Assembly: GCA_963170055.1 (NCBI GenBank) | Contig: CAUJGJ010000040.1 | Location: 3,262,701 to 3,305,200 of the forward strand | Direction of reading: 5' to 3' | Origin: Halisarca cf. caerulea | Taxonomy: Eukaryota > Porifera > Demospongiae > Chondrillida > Halisarcidae | DNA length: 42,500 bases | Notes under the pieces: model-generated | The model's database searches: none | What the model was told of the DNA's origin: nothing | Seen by the model: the letters and a program-made list of their open reading frames with translations, nothing else | Shown here: one piece after another, positions 34,303-42,500 of the stretch | Layout of the letters: each line of letters begins with the position of its first letter | Position numbering within the stretch: position 1 is the first letter of the stretch | Made by a program: the position numbers and the translations under genes

Positions 34303-35062
34303 GGGGGGCATATTTAACCACCCGTGGCTCACTTGGATTGAGGGCGTGGCTTATTTTCAACGTCACAAACAGCGGCTGTTCTTGACGCGTCATTGAGCGT
34401 ATTTCAGATGACGTTTGATAGTTCACATACCAACAGAATGGGAGGAGATGACGACTTTGGTGACGTTGTGGTTACGTATTTGTGAAAAGTCACGAAAATG
34501 GCTGTTTTTCGGAGCTCGAAGAAACACCAGCTTTGCCGCAGGTCAAAATTTCTTCTGATCTTTGTGCTTTCTGCTTTCATTGGTCCGGCATATGTCGAAA
34601 TTTATGAAAATCTCTGGGGGAAAGTGTTATAATCAGGTATTTCTTTACTACACGCACGTTTATCAACAATTTGTGCTTAGAGAAGGGCAGAAAAACATTT
34701 TTTGCCTATAACTTTCGTTATCTTGGTTATAACTTACTCTCCAAGCGATTTTTGTATGGTTTCCTACTTTGCCCTTCTTTTGATGTTATTTTCATGAAAA
34801 TCCTCGATGATTTTACCCCTCGGCAAATGCAAAGTTCATAAATGCAACATTGTTTCAGCATTGTTTTTCTTCCTTTGAGAAAGATTTACTGTTACAGTCA
34901 TAACTTTGTAGCAGCTACCATATGTACATGTGTAGCTTTAATCTGATATGCAGATTTAACTAACATCTATTCACATTTAGAGGAAAACCTTGAGTAAATG
35001 TGCAACTTCTTAGCAATGGCCATTTTGTGGCTTTGCTCACGGATGGTTATATATACCCTTTG
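34303..35062. mobile_element. Family D element between two (CA)n tracts
   Basis: Matches 38000-38760: GGCATATTTAACCACCCGT at the left (degenerate end), 'ggcgtggcttattttcaacgtcac', 'acagaatggga', TTTCGGAGCTCGAAG, and right end GGATGGTTATATATACCCTT. It is flanked on both sides by CA microsatellites (34228-34296 and 35067-35315), as if inserted into or beside one. Confidence 0.7.
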
Positions 35063-35066
35063 CACA

Positions 35067-35115
35067 TATACACACACGCACACACACACACACACACAAA
35101 CACAAACACACAAAT

Positions 35116-35155
<40 letters not shown>

Positions 35156-35223
35156 GCACACACATGAAAACACACACACGAACACACACACACACACACA
35201 AACACACAATTGCAAACACACAT

Positions 35224-35261
<38 letters not shown>

Positions 35262-35276
35262 ACATTTTTAAACTCA

Positions 35277-35317
<41 letters not shown>

Positions 35318-35620
35318 GATGAGGGAGTAGCAGCCATGCATATGGTACAATATTATTGGCAATGCCATACACAGAATACCAAAAAGTTTACTATTTGCCT
35401 AGTGCCCAGAATTCAACCTATGACATTGATTGCATTGGCAAATCGAGAAATACATACATACATTCATACATAAGATTTCCCAGTAAGAAATCTGCCAACG
35501 ACATGCACATTTACAACTGATGTGCAAAAGAGGAAGAGATATGGAGGAGTATAAGTATACAGTAGAAGACAGAAAGTGTATTCATTGATTTAACAGATGA
35601 TTAAAGAATGATTGATTCTC
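35067..35620. repeat. Compound (CA)n tract and its dispersed-repeat flank
   Basis: CA repeats with many interruptions (CACAAACACAAA, CACGCACGCA) to 35315, then CTGGATGAGGGAGTAGCAGC and the 'cacagaataccaaaaag' and 'gtgcccagaattcaacct' blocks seen after the CA tract at 13196-13275. Confidence 0.85.
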
Positions 35621-36045
35621 AGGATGCCCCCCCCCCCCCCCCCTACAGGTTGCAAACTGGAAAACAGCATAATTGGTTAATTGATACTAAGGTATAATGT
35701 TTTGGCATGGGTTGATGTATCATGCCATCATATGATGACGTGATCATAGTTTGCACAGGTCTCATGCACCAACCCAGTGATAGATTTGTAACAACTGCAT
35801 GACGCAGCTCTTTGCAGGTATACGTATACATGTTGCACTGTGCTGTCATCTTGTGATACATTGTACAGCATAATAAAATAGTTCACCCCAGAGACATAAC
35901 AATGATTTCTCTGTACACATCAACAATTCTAATCCCATTAGAGTCACAAGGGTGTAATGGTTTACCGTCAATTATTTGTTAAGCATTATTCAATATTGAA
36001 TCTGTATAATATAATTTCAGCGTACTTCCTTATCAATACAAGAGT
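35485..36045. repeat. Segmental duplication upstream of gene 5 (partner 28560-29130)
   Basis: Second copy of the block described at 28560-29130, with a poly-C run at 35627-35643 not present in the first. It ends about 50 bases before gene 5's first recognised exon. Confidence 0.75.
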
Positions 36046-36094
36046 CTAGTAAGTTGCAGTACTGTGTAACATGAAGTTGTTATTTTTGCACTAG

Positions 36095-36343
36095 AGATAG
36101 GATTGCAAGGCGTGGGAGGTAGTACAAATCAGGTAAATGGAAGCTTTCAATCTCATTACTCTAACAAGCAATACCCCAACAAGATCAATTATTCTCATGA
36201 TAAGGGAACTGATGGAGCACAAAGTACACTGATGTATACAACAAAGACTGAGATGCAGGAGATTGAGTGCCACATGCAAATTCCCCAATGTACGAGAGTT
36301 CATGCTCCATCAGAACACAAGAAAGCAATTGGTACAGCTCTTG
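36095..36343 (+). CDS. Gene 5, first recognised exon: hydrophilic region
   Basis: Acceptor tatttttgcactag|AG and donor GCTCTTG|GTAAGG, 249 bases, phase 1 on both sides as in gene 4. The frame begins IGLQGVGGSTNQVNG, is Asn/Ser/His-rich in the middle, and ends HAPSEHKKAIGTALG. There is no in-frame ATG near the start, so an upstream exon must supply it; none was found. It lines up with gene 4's exon in position, phases and final residues, but is shorter and much diverged. No domain is recognised. Confidence 0.65.
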
Positions 36344-37377
36344 GTAAGGGTTCATAGATCATTAATATGCAATTATATGTTTGCGAACATATGTAATGTG
36401 TATGCACTTGATCATGCGCAGGTGAGTTATGTGCACATTAAGCAAAATTTCAAAATGGCCGGCGGAAGGTTGGTCGCAAATACACCCCCTTTTTCTTCTT
36501 TCGGAGTAGAGAATGCGAAGAAACAAAGATTAAAGTAGGCTGTTTGAACACTTTAAACCCCTATTTCTTTACTTTGTTTACTTTAAACTAACGTATTGAA
36601 GGAGAAAATTGGGACTTATTTGATGTATATGATTTTAACTTCATCCCAAAACGCGGAATACTCAACGATTGTGTGGAGGCAAGCTATGTACGGTGAAGAC
36701 TTCTTTGGAACGGTAGCTAAGTTTTCACTGTAGAGCCTCAAGAAATTCGACTTCATTCCTGAGCTGTGCAGATATATTACACAAACACATGCACATAAAA
36801 TAGAAGAAACAAGCTTTTATGAGACCCTACTGTGAAAAGTTAGTCTTACCCTTTGTTAGCAAGCTTGTAAATTATCAAAGCTCCAGCAGGTGGTTTTCAT
36901 CTCCGCGTTTTGAGAAGAAATCTGGTAGTCCAAAAATACACTTCTTCTAGCCACAGTCACACAGACGTCAGGTGACTGTGGCTGTTGTAAACGTATAGTT
37001 GCGAAAGTATATGGATTTTCGTACACAAAGTCTTTGTTCGAATTCGAAGCGAAATTAGGTGATAAGGAACAAAACGTGTACAAAAATTCGAACAAGATGA
37101 AGCACTGGAGATGTTTGAGACTTTCATGTGCACAAATTCAACTTGGCTTGCTAAATGATCAAAATGCATCGTGAATAGTCACGCTAACTGCACCTGATCA
37201 CAGCTCGATAATAAGATGCAAATTGATTACATTGTGTGAAGCCACAAAAACGCCCCTCAGCTGCTCCATGTGCACATAACCTACCTGAGTGGAGTACAAT
37301 TATTTGCATATATAAAATACTTTTTTATTTTATGTATTTAAGTACATTCTCTAGAATTGGGTTGGGAGGTGCTACAG
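36344..37377 (+). other. Gene 5 intron hosting a family A element
   Basis: GT-AG intron of 1.03 kb (GTAAGG ... ggtgctacag). About 85% of it is one complete family A transposon. An alternative acceptor, ctctag at 37354, would put the glycine-rich frame out of phase with exon 1, so the one at 37377 is preferred. Confidence 0.65.
36414..37288. mobile_element. Family A inverted-repeat transposon, complete, about 870 bp
   Basis: Left CAGGTGAGTTATGTGCACAT (36419-36438) and right ATGTGCACATAACCTACCTG (about 37268-37287) are inverse with two mismatches. Partial copies are at 21905-22810 and 27895-28490. An internal 10-bp perfect hairpin CCACAGTCAC/GTGACTGTGG occurs at 36951-36981. No transposase frame is seen. 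Confidence 0.85.
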
Positions 37378-37634
37378 GTGCAAGTTTGGGGGCTGGAATT
37401 GGAGGTGGGGTTGGAGCAGTAGTTGGAACTGCAGTATTTTCCATCATAGGGACTGCAGCCGGCGCTGGTGTCGGTGCTGGGTTTGGAGCCATTATTGGCC
37501 TGATCCCTGGCGTTTTGGCTGGAGGCAGTGGCGGTGGCATTTTTGGCGGAGTCATGGGATACCAATTGGGAAAGAAAGTACAGAATAAGAAAGCTGCTTA
37601 CATTACTGCTAAAGAAGTTTCAAGAAATTTATAA
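37378..37634 (+). CDS. Gene 5, last exon: glycine-zipper protein with truncated tail
   Basis: Starting after gctacag, the phase-1 Gly is followed by ASLGAGIGGGVGAVVG, then TAAGAGVGAGFGAIIG and GGSGGGIFGGVMGYQLGKK: about 60 residues dominated by GxxxG and GxG spacing, expected to form tightly packed transmembrane or pore-like helices. The stop is TAA at 37632-37634 after KEVSRNL. The next frame directly after it (INFKVEAPNVYATVTVS) matches gene 4's tail (FKDYKVEGDYVYASVETTS), so an apparent one-base deletion near 37628 has shortened gene 5 by roughly 28 residues. Whether the short form is functional is open. I cannot name the family. Confidence 0.7.
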
Positions 37635-37999
37635 ACTTCAAAGTAGAAGCACCTAATGTGTATGCCACTGTTACTGTCAGTTGTCCTGTAACCTACCGGG
37701 AATATGACTGATCACCTGCCCAGGCCAAAATGCATGTGTATGGCAAGTCATTGGTATGTGTGCAAAACCATGTGCAGAAGTACAACATTATTATGCAAAG
37801 TTTAATAGAAAGACACATTATTACTATTGTCAAATGAGATAAATGCAATGCCATCAACTATACATTATTCTGATGATAGTGTGACAGTATAATGTTGTAA
37901 AGATCATTATAATTATACAAGTGTTACACTAATACACATTATATATTAATATTAGATTTTCCTAAGATGATGATGGTGATGGTGCAGTGATAACAATGA
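37635..37999. other. 3' flank of gene 5
   Basis: Begins with the out-of-frame remnant of the ancestral C-terminus (to about 37711). The rest is AT-rich with nothing recognised. Confidence 0.45.
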
Positions 38000-38760
38000 C
38001 ACAGGGTGTTTATAACCGTCTGTTGCTTCTTCTGATTGTGGACGGTGCTTGTTTTCAACGTCATCAATTAGCAGCTGTTTTTAATGCGTCATTTAGCGTC
38101 TTTCAGGTGACGTACGAAGTTTCACATATCAACAGAATGGGGGAAGAAGGCATCTTTTGTGACGCTATGCCTACGTATTCGTGAAATGTCACAAAAATGG
38201 CAGTTTTGTTGAGGGTGAAGATAAAGTCGCTTGGTTAGATCTCAGATGCCTTGGAATCCCACCAAATCCAACTTCGATGGAATCTTAAGATGTTTCGGTT
38301 TGTGAAAATCGTTCCGGGCATATTGCTACAATCAAGCAGTTTCTCGCAATTGGACCATTCATGCTAATTTTTGGCCGTTTGGAGGGTGAAAAAACAGTTT
38401 TTTTGGTTATAACTTTCTTACAGAAGATTATAACCTATAGCCCGGAACGATTTTCGGATAGCTATCAAACTTGTTTTGTCTTTTCATGTTGTTCGATATG
38501 AATTGAGAGGGATTAAAAGGCGTAACCAAGGCGAAGTTTGTCTGAAACTGCTATGTATTCCTAGCTCGCTATCTTTCTTCAGACAATAGAAACAATTGCT
38601 AGTTAAGTACCAACATGCGCGGAATATATATAATTTCCGTGCAGTAAGAAGAACTTGGCGAAAATCTTGTCAACTAAGTAGAAACGATCGATAATTCATG
38701 CTGCTATTTCGAGACGGCCATTTTTGCCTTTTATTCCTGGACGGTTATAAATACCCTGTG
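38000..38760. mobile_element. Family D inverted-repeat transposon, complete, 761 bp
   Basis: CAGGGTGTTTATAACCGTC near the left edge and its inverse GACGGTTATAAATACCCTG at the right differ at one position; the outer CA/TG also match. Other copies: 30268-30680 (inverted) and 34303-35062. An internal open frame of 65 codons is not a transposase. Confidence 0.85.
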
Positions 38761-38789
38761 GATGATGATGACCATGATGATAGCATGCA

Positions 38790-38855
38790 TATACAGTCGA
38801 ACCTCGTTAACATGAAACTGCTTAACACGAAATATACTTTAACATGAAAAGCTAG
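38790..38855. mobile_element. Fragment of a mariner-type MITE end
   Basis: TACAGTCGAACCTCGTTAAC followed by 'cttaacacgaaatatactttaacatgaaa' resembles CAGT-starting mariner-type ends. No partner end is found before family C sequence begins. Confidence 0.4.
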
Positions 38856-38857
38856 CC

Positions 38858-39230
38858 ATGCATGTGGGACATGTCCAGATCTGTTATGATAGCGCTCCTC
38901 AGTTTGCATAGTGTAGGCGCCCATAGAATAATAGTCATGCAGTTATCTCGTGATTCGGACTGATATTCTGACATATGCAAGAGCCAAATCCGTGTTTAGG
39001 AATGTTTACTGTCGTCACTGTTGGTTTGTCACATGCTTGCATGTAACCCAACTAGACTTTCTTCTAAATTAATTTTAGTTTTCTTCTGAGTGCAACACAC
39101 AGAATTGCCGAGGAAAAGCCTCTTTACTTCGAATTGGGAGTTCACTCCACAACTCAACTTTTCCATGCATGGTATACTGTACTTCGCTTTGTGTCTGAAG
39201 TTATGAGCATTTGAAATTTTGCTGGTAAGT
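38858..39230. mobile_element. Family C element, left part
   Basis: Starts GCATGTGGGACATGTCC (38860-38876), then matches 30928-31290 in order (TGTTATGATAGxGCTxCTCAGTTTGCA, TTATCTCGTGATTCG, AATCCGTGTTTAG, TTTTCCATG). The right part is missing. Confidence 0.75.
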
Positions 39231-40620
39231 CCTGTTGTGCCATAACTGCTACATCCCATGCATGGAGATTCTAGTATATTATCTTCTGGTATAGTGTTAA
39301 TACTAATAATAACCACTATTGCATCATACCGTGTGTTAGATATATAGTGCAATAAGTCATAACAGGGTGTATTTCATGGAATACTAAATAGAACATATAT
39401 GGGAATAGAGCCAATTAAGATGGCTGCATGAGTAAGCAACACTTTACCAAGAAAGGTGATCGATTTAAACAACTAAACCTTGTCCTAGAGAATTTATTGA
39501 AGACAGTATTTTCTTGTTTAATAGCGTAGCATAAGGTCACGAAGTTAAAGGTCATAGGCTGAATGGTTGAGGGGTGTAAGGTCACAAGGTTAAGGTCATA
39601 GGCCTAAGGTGAAGGGGCAGGTCTAGCACCCATGCAACCAAGAAAGCTACGTATTCCAGTGGACATCAGTACACAGATCAACTTCATGGAATCAAAGAAT
39701 GCTATGCAACAGCCGCACGTCTCTGCAGCAACTGATAATCTGGACGGCAGTACTTTTAGCACCTTCTTTTCAGGATCTTTTCGGCGTTATCATACAACAC
39801 TGTGTACACAATAATAAATGATTCCAGTCCTTCCAGTCCCGGTTACATACATTAGAGTATCTATGCTTTAAGCACCTGCCGGGATAGCCCTTGAAAAGTC
39901 TATCAGGTACTCGCCATACATTGACTATAGACATAACATCATTATACACATCAACTATAGACATAATATCATTATATACACACGAGCACAAAAATGGATG
40001 TGCTGGATGACCCTGCGCTTTCAACATTCTTTTGGAGCCTTTATAATAAGATTCATGGTATCCCTGTCCAGTTGATGATATTCAGAGCTTACAACCTTCA
40101 CCCACAAACTAATTACATTATACGTAGTCCCATGACTAACACAGTATCCTACAACAATCATTATTGCGTCATATACCCTGTGTTGGATTTCTACTATTAT
40201 AGTATGCAACAGGTTGTATGATAGTAAGTATAGAGTGTATAGTATTATTATCGTCTTGTGAATAGAGCCAAGGTGGCTGTATGACTATTCTAAGTAACAC
40301 TATATATATCAAGAAAGGTGTTTGATTTAGACAACTAAACCTTGACCTAAAGAATTTATAGAAGAAACTACTTCATCTTTGGTGAGCAATGTGAATACTA
40401 ATCTCCCTAGTTAAAGTGCATACAATGAACATTGTGACTCAACATGATTCAATGAATCCACTACTCAGGAAAAGGTGACATACAACCACCTCCTGCCTCC
40501 CTAACAGACCCAATGGTTGTGAATGTCTAAGACAACTCAACCTGACCCAGCTTAGTTAGTCTGGAAATCCCAACTAGGGCTTATTATGTGAAATTCAATA
40601 GCCTTAAAATTTCATGACCA
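39231..40620. repeat. Non-coding region with direct and tandem repeats
   Basis: 39290-39510 and 40150-40380 are diverged direct copies ('attgcgtcat..accctgtgtt', 'aatagagcca', 'caactaaaccttg.cct', 'gaatttat.gaag'). 39535-39605 holds two ~43-bp tandem units containing AAGGTCA words. 39919-39980 has two 31-bp tandem units of 'actatagacataacatcattata'. 40480-40560 matches 18040-18100. Short open frames here have no domain pattern. Confidence 0.55.
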
Positions 40621-40623
40621 TTC

Positions 40624-41650
40624 TCAGGTATGTTATGTTATTAACAGGGAGAATTGTTTATGCATTGAAGGATTGGTTACCTAGCAATTATTTTGTTTAC
40701 ATTAGACGGAATTTCACGCCAATGTCACATGAAATCGTCAACTAAACGCCTTGAACAAACGTTAACCGAGAAGAATAACTTAAGATCAAAGATCCAGAGG
40801 TTCTCTTCCATTGCTGATATTGCTCTAAACTGCCCCAGAGACAATTTTGTTCGTTAAAAACTAGCTCAGCGGCCATTCTGCCAGTAAGCACAGGCAGGCT
40901 GGGTTTGTATGACGTAATAAACCATGTGACTGCATGTGATGTCTAGCTACCTAGAAGTCCAGTTTGACTGAAAAACCTAAACAAAAATCCGGTAGCTTTC
41001 AAGCTTTCATACCGTAGAGCGGGAAATTTTCGCTATATTCGCGAATTGTACGGATTCGCGAAACTTTAACTGCGAAAATTTTGACAGATGCGCACTAAAG
41101 TCGGGAAAACAGCATGCTGTAACAAGAATCTCTAAGGAATGGAGCGTTAAACTCAGCGAAAAGCACGCTCCGACCTTGAAATGGTCTAGAAATGGACGTA
41201 AACGACTTGAAACGTAACAAAACGCAAATAAGAATCTTCACATCGCGAAAATAAAACTCGCGAAAATTACATTTTACTTCGATTCGCAAAAAATTATGCC
41301 GCGAAAATTTCCCGCTCTACGGTATGTTGTTTGGAAAGGACCAAATAGCCAGAATCGAATCTTGGAAGTATGTACGTTATTCCGTTAATTCTATGGCAGC
41401 GTCATGTAAGTGTTGACCACCTTTATGGGCAGAAAACCCATGACATAACAGCCGTCAAGTGGTGCTTCACTCTCCCGGTTTTTCGCCCTATTAATGATCC
41501 CAATACCAAGTACATAAGTAGAAGATACGATAAAAAGCATTCTTAGGATGCATACTGGCATGTCAGTGGAAAACAAGCCATGCAATTTGAGTGCTTCAAA
41601 GACGATGCCATTTTGTTTTATAACATAAATCTGCCATAACATACCTACAT
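40624..41650. mobile_element. Family B element carrying a nested MITE
   Basis: The left end CTCAGGTATGTTATGT and right end CATAACATACCTACAT are inverse. It matches 8911-9230 through 'attgtttatg', 'tttcacgccaatgtcacatgaaat', ACTAAACGCCTTGAACAAA and 'gcaggctggg...tatgacgtaat'. The family F MITE at 41012-41322 interrupts it. Confidence 0.75.
41012..41322. mobile_element. Family F MITE, 311 bp, perfect inverted ends, TA target
   Basis: CCGTAGAGCGGGAAATTTTC at the left and its exact inverse at the right, 24 bases perfect, flanked by TA (41010-41011, 41323-41324). Internal GCGAA/TTCGC words repeat many times. It is nested in a family B element, so it inserted later. Confidence 0.92.
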
Positions 41651-41687
41651 TAGGTCTCTTAAGTGTGCTAGATAATTATGACTTTTC

Positions 41688-41689
<2 letters not shown>

Positions 41690-41724
<35 letters not shown>

Positions 41725-41905
41725 TGTGTGCGTGCATGTGTTTGTGTGTGTGTGTGTTTGCATGTGTGTGCATGTGTGTGTGTGTGTGCATGGCTGTGCG
41801 TGCATGTGTGTGTGTACATGTGTGTGTGTGTGTGTGCGTGTGTGCGCATGGCTGTGCGTGCATGTGTGTGTGGGCGTGTGTGTGTATATGTGTGTGTGTG
41901 TACAT
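41690..41905. repeat. Compound (TG)n tract
   Basis: TG repeats with GCATG and TTTG interruptions, directly next to the LINE tail. Confidence 0.97.
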
Positions 41906-42500
41906 AGGGTATAGGGTATAGGGTATTCTTATTTAACCTGGGGAACCTTTAGCCAGAGGCTACTGTAAGTGGCACCCAGAAAAGAAAAGGGACAAAAGGC
42001 AAAAACAAAAACAACAAAGGGGGTGACTGTACAAAGATTCAACAAAAGAGTTCGAGGTTTGCATTATGATGAAATGATAATAGAATGAATAGATGAGCAA
42101 AAATTATAAGTTTAGTCATTAGTGAATGGAATAAATTCAATCTGTAATGAGATAAGATTATTGGTGCAGGAGTATGAAAATAGTGTCTGATTGATGTACA
42201 AAATCATATTGTCAATGAGTTATTCATTTAAAAAGTGATTTTCACATAGTTTAGTGAACACCCGAAAGTCCGCACAGCATCGGATGTTATTTGGTAGTGA
42301 TCGCCATAATGATGCGCCAACAAAACTAAATGCTTTCTGGCCAAGGGAAGTACGAAAACGTGGAAGGTTTAATTGTGAAGTAGAAGATGCTCGAGTATTA
42401 TAATGAGAGGCTGGTGTGGAAAAAAGGTTGTTGAGATAAGTAGGTGATTGTAGAGATAAGCACTTATAAACAGTTTGGGCCAAATGTACTTTTTGTCTAG
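41906..42500 (-). mobile_element. 3' end of a non-LTR retrotransposon (LINE)
   Basis: On the minus strand: the end of an open frame (42500-42220), about 290 bases of 3' UTR, and a terminal heptamer repeat, three units of ACCCTAT (about 41906-41928). Short tandem repeats at the 3' end in place of poly-A are typical of CR1/L2-like LINEs. The 5' part lies beyond the window. The element ends against the TG tract. Confidence 0.8.
42220..42500 (-). CDS. LINE ORF2 C-terminus, partial
   Basis: The frame is open to the window edge and ends with a stop at 42220. It reads RQKVHLAQTVYKCLSLQSPTYLNNLF, abbreviated here to its key blocks: VYKCL..LQSPTYL, HYNTRASS, LNLPRFRTSLGQKAFSF and ASLWRSLPNNIR. This Y(K)CL..P.YL / (Y)NTR / L..P.(F)RT..G..SF...A..WN.LP..IR pattern is the conserved C-terminal domain following the reverse transcriptase in CR1/L2/Jockey-type LINE ORF2 proteins. 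The visible ~90 residues show no stop or frameshift, so the copy may be young. Its job in the element is reverse transcription at the target site; the catalytic part is outside the window. Confidence 0.85.
   Translation of the reverse strand, partial: RQKVHLAQTVYKCLSLQSPTYLNNLFSTPASHYNTRASSTSQLNLPRFRTSLGQKAFSFVGASLWRSLPNNIRCCADFRVFTKLCENHFLNE

Noticed and set aside
37325..37565. Pro/Ala-rich minus-strand frames
   Set aside because: Antisense of gene 5's glycine-zipper exon.
38790..38855. Complete mariner-type MITE
   Set aside because: Only one end is recognisable, so it is listed as a fragment.
39770..40221. Open frames on both strands
   Set aside because: No domain, no splice context, and the area is made of direct and tandem repeats.
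41906..41928. Telomere-like repeat (TATAGGG)
   Set aside because: Only three units at the 3' end of a LINE; better explained as its tail.

Overview
The window is animal nuclear DNA: AT-rich, with spliced genes (GT-AG introns, AATAAA signals), long TA/GT/CA microsatellites and many short inverted-repeat DNA transposons. No prokaryotic gene organisation is visible. Small lineage-specific genes beside a Neuralized-type (NHR) domain suggest an early-branching marine invertebrate, perhaps a sponge. That placement is a guess, because no conserved single-copy marker is present.

Left third (1-13 kb, + strand). Two paralogous genes lie head to tail. Each encodes an NHR domain followed by a coiled coil. 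Gene 1 has the second half of the NHR at 1806-2130 and the coiled coil plus tail at 3507-4990; its first NHR half lies beyond the left edge. Gene 2 has all three exons (about 7703-8049, 11672-11990, 12127-12665). Shared junctions have the same phase (0 inside the NHR where visible, 1 after it). Gene 1 ends in about 20 degenerate copies of a 16-residue unit, while gene 2 has about one. Gene 2's first intron is filled with small transposons.

Centre (13-29 kb). On the minus strand, two exons (17196-17013 and 15585-14906) join in phase into an apparently undescribed secreted precursor: signal peptide, acidic pro-segment, KRKR cleavage site, then a domain with 44 Arg/Lys and no acidic residue in 87 residues. 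A family B transposon sits in its intron. Beyond it lie intergenic DNA, a decayed Ty3/gypsy reverse-transcriptase fragment (about 23952-24200, +) and a frameshifted glycosyltransferase-like pseudogene, part of which is duplicated 469 bp away (about 25430-26930, -).

Right third (28-42.5 kb). A segmental duplication made two neighbouring + strand genes ending in a glycine-zipper segment: gene 4 (29665-30060, 33292-33653) and gene 5 (36095-36343, 37378-37634). Each copy has one different lesion: an in-frame TGA in gene 4, and an apparent one-base frameshift cutting off the tail in gene 5. Their introns hold different transposons. The window ends in the 3' end of a non-LTR retrotransposon (LINE) on the minus strand with a heptamer-repeat tail.

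Transposon families are named here by letter from terminal inverted repeats (TIRs) read directly: A (CAGGTRRGTTATGTGCACAT), B (CGCAGGTATGTTATGTCCGA), C (GCATGTGGGACATGTCC, containing a perfect p53-type half-site), D (CAGGGTGTTTATAACCGTC), E and F (TA-flanked, CCGTA ends), G (TTATACAC ends), H (CAGTGAA..CTCTCTAA ends). None shows a transposase here. No tRNA, rRNA or CRISPR array was recognised.
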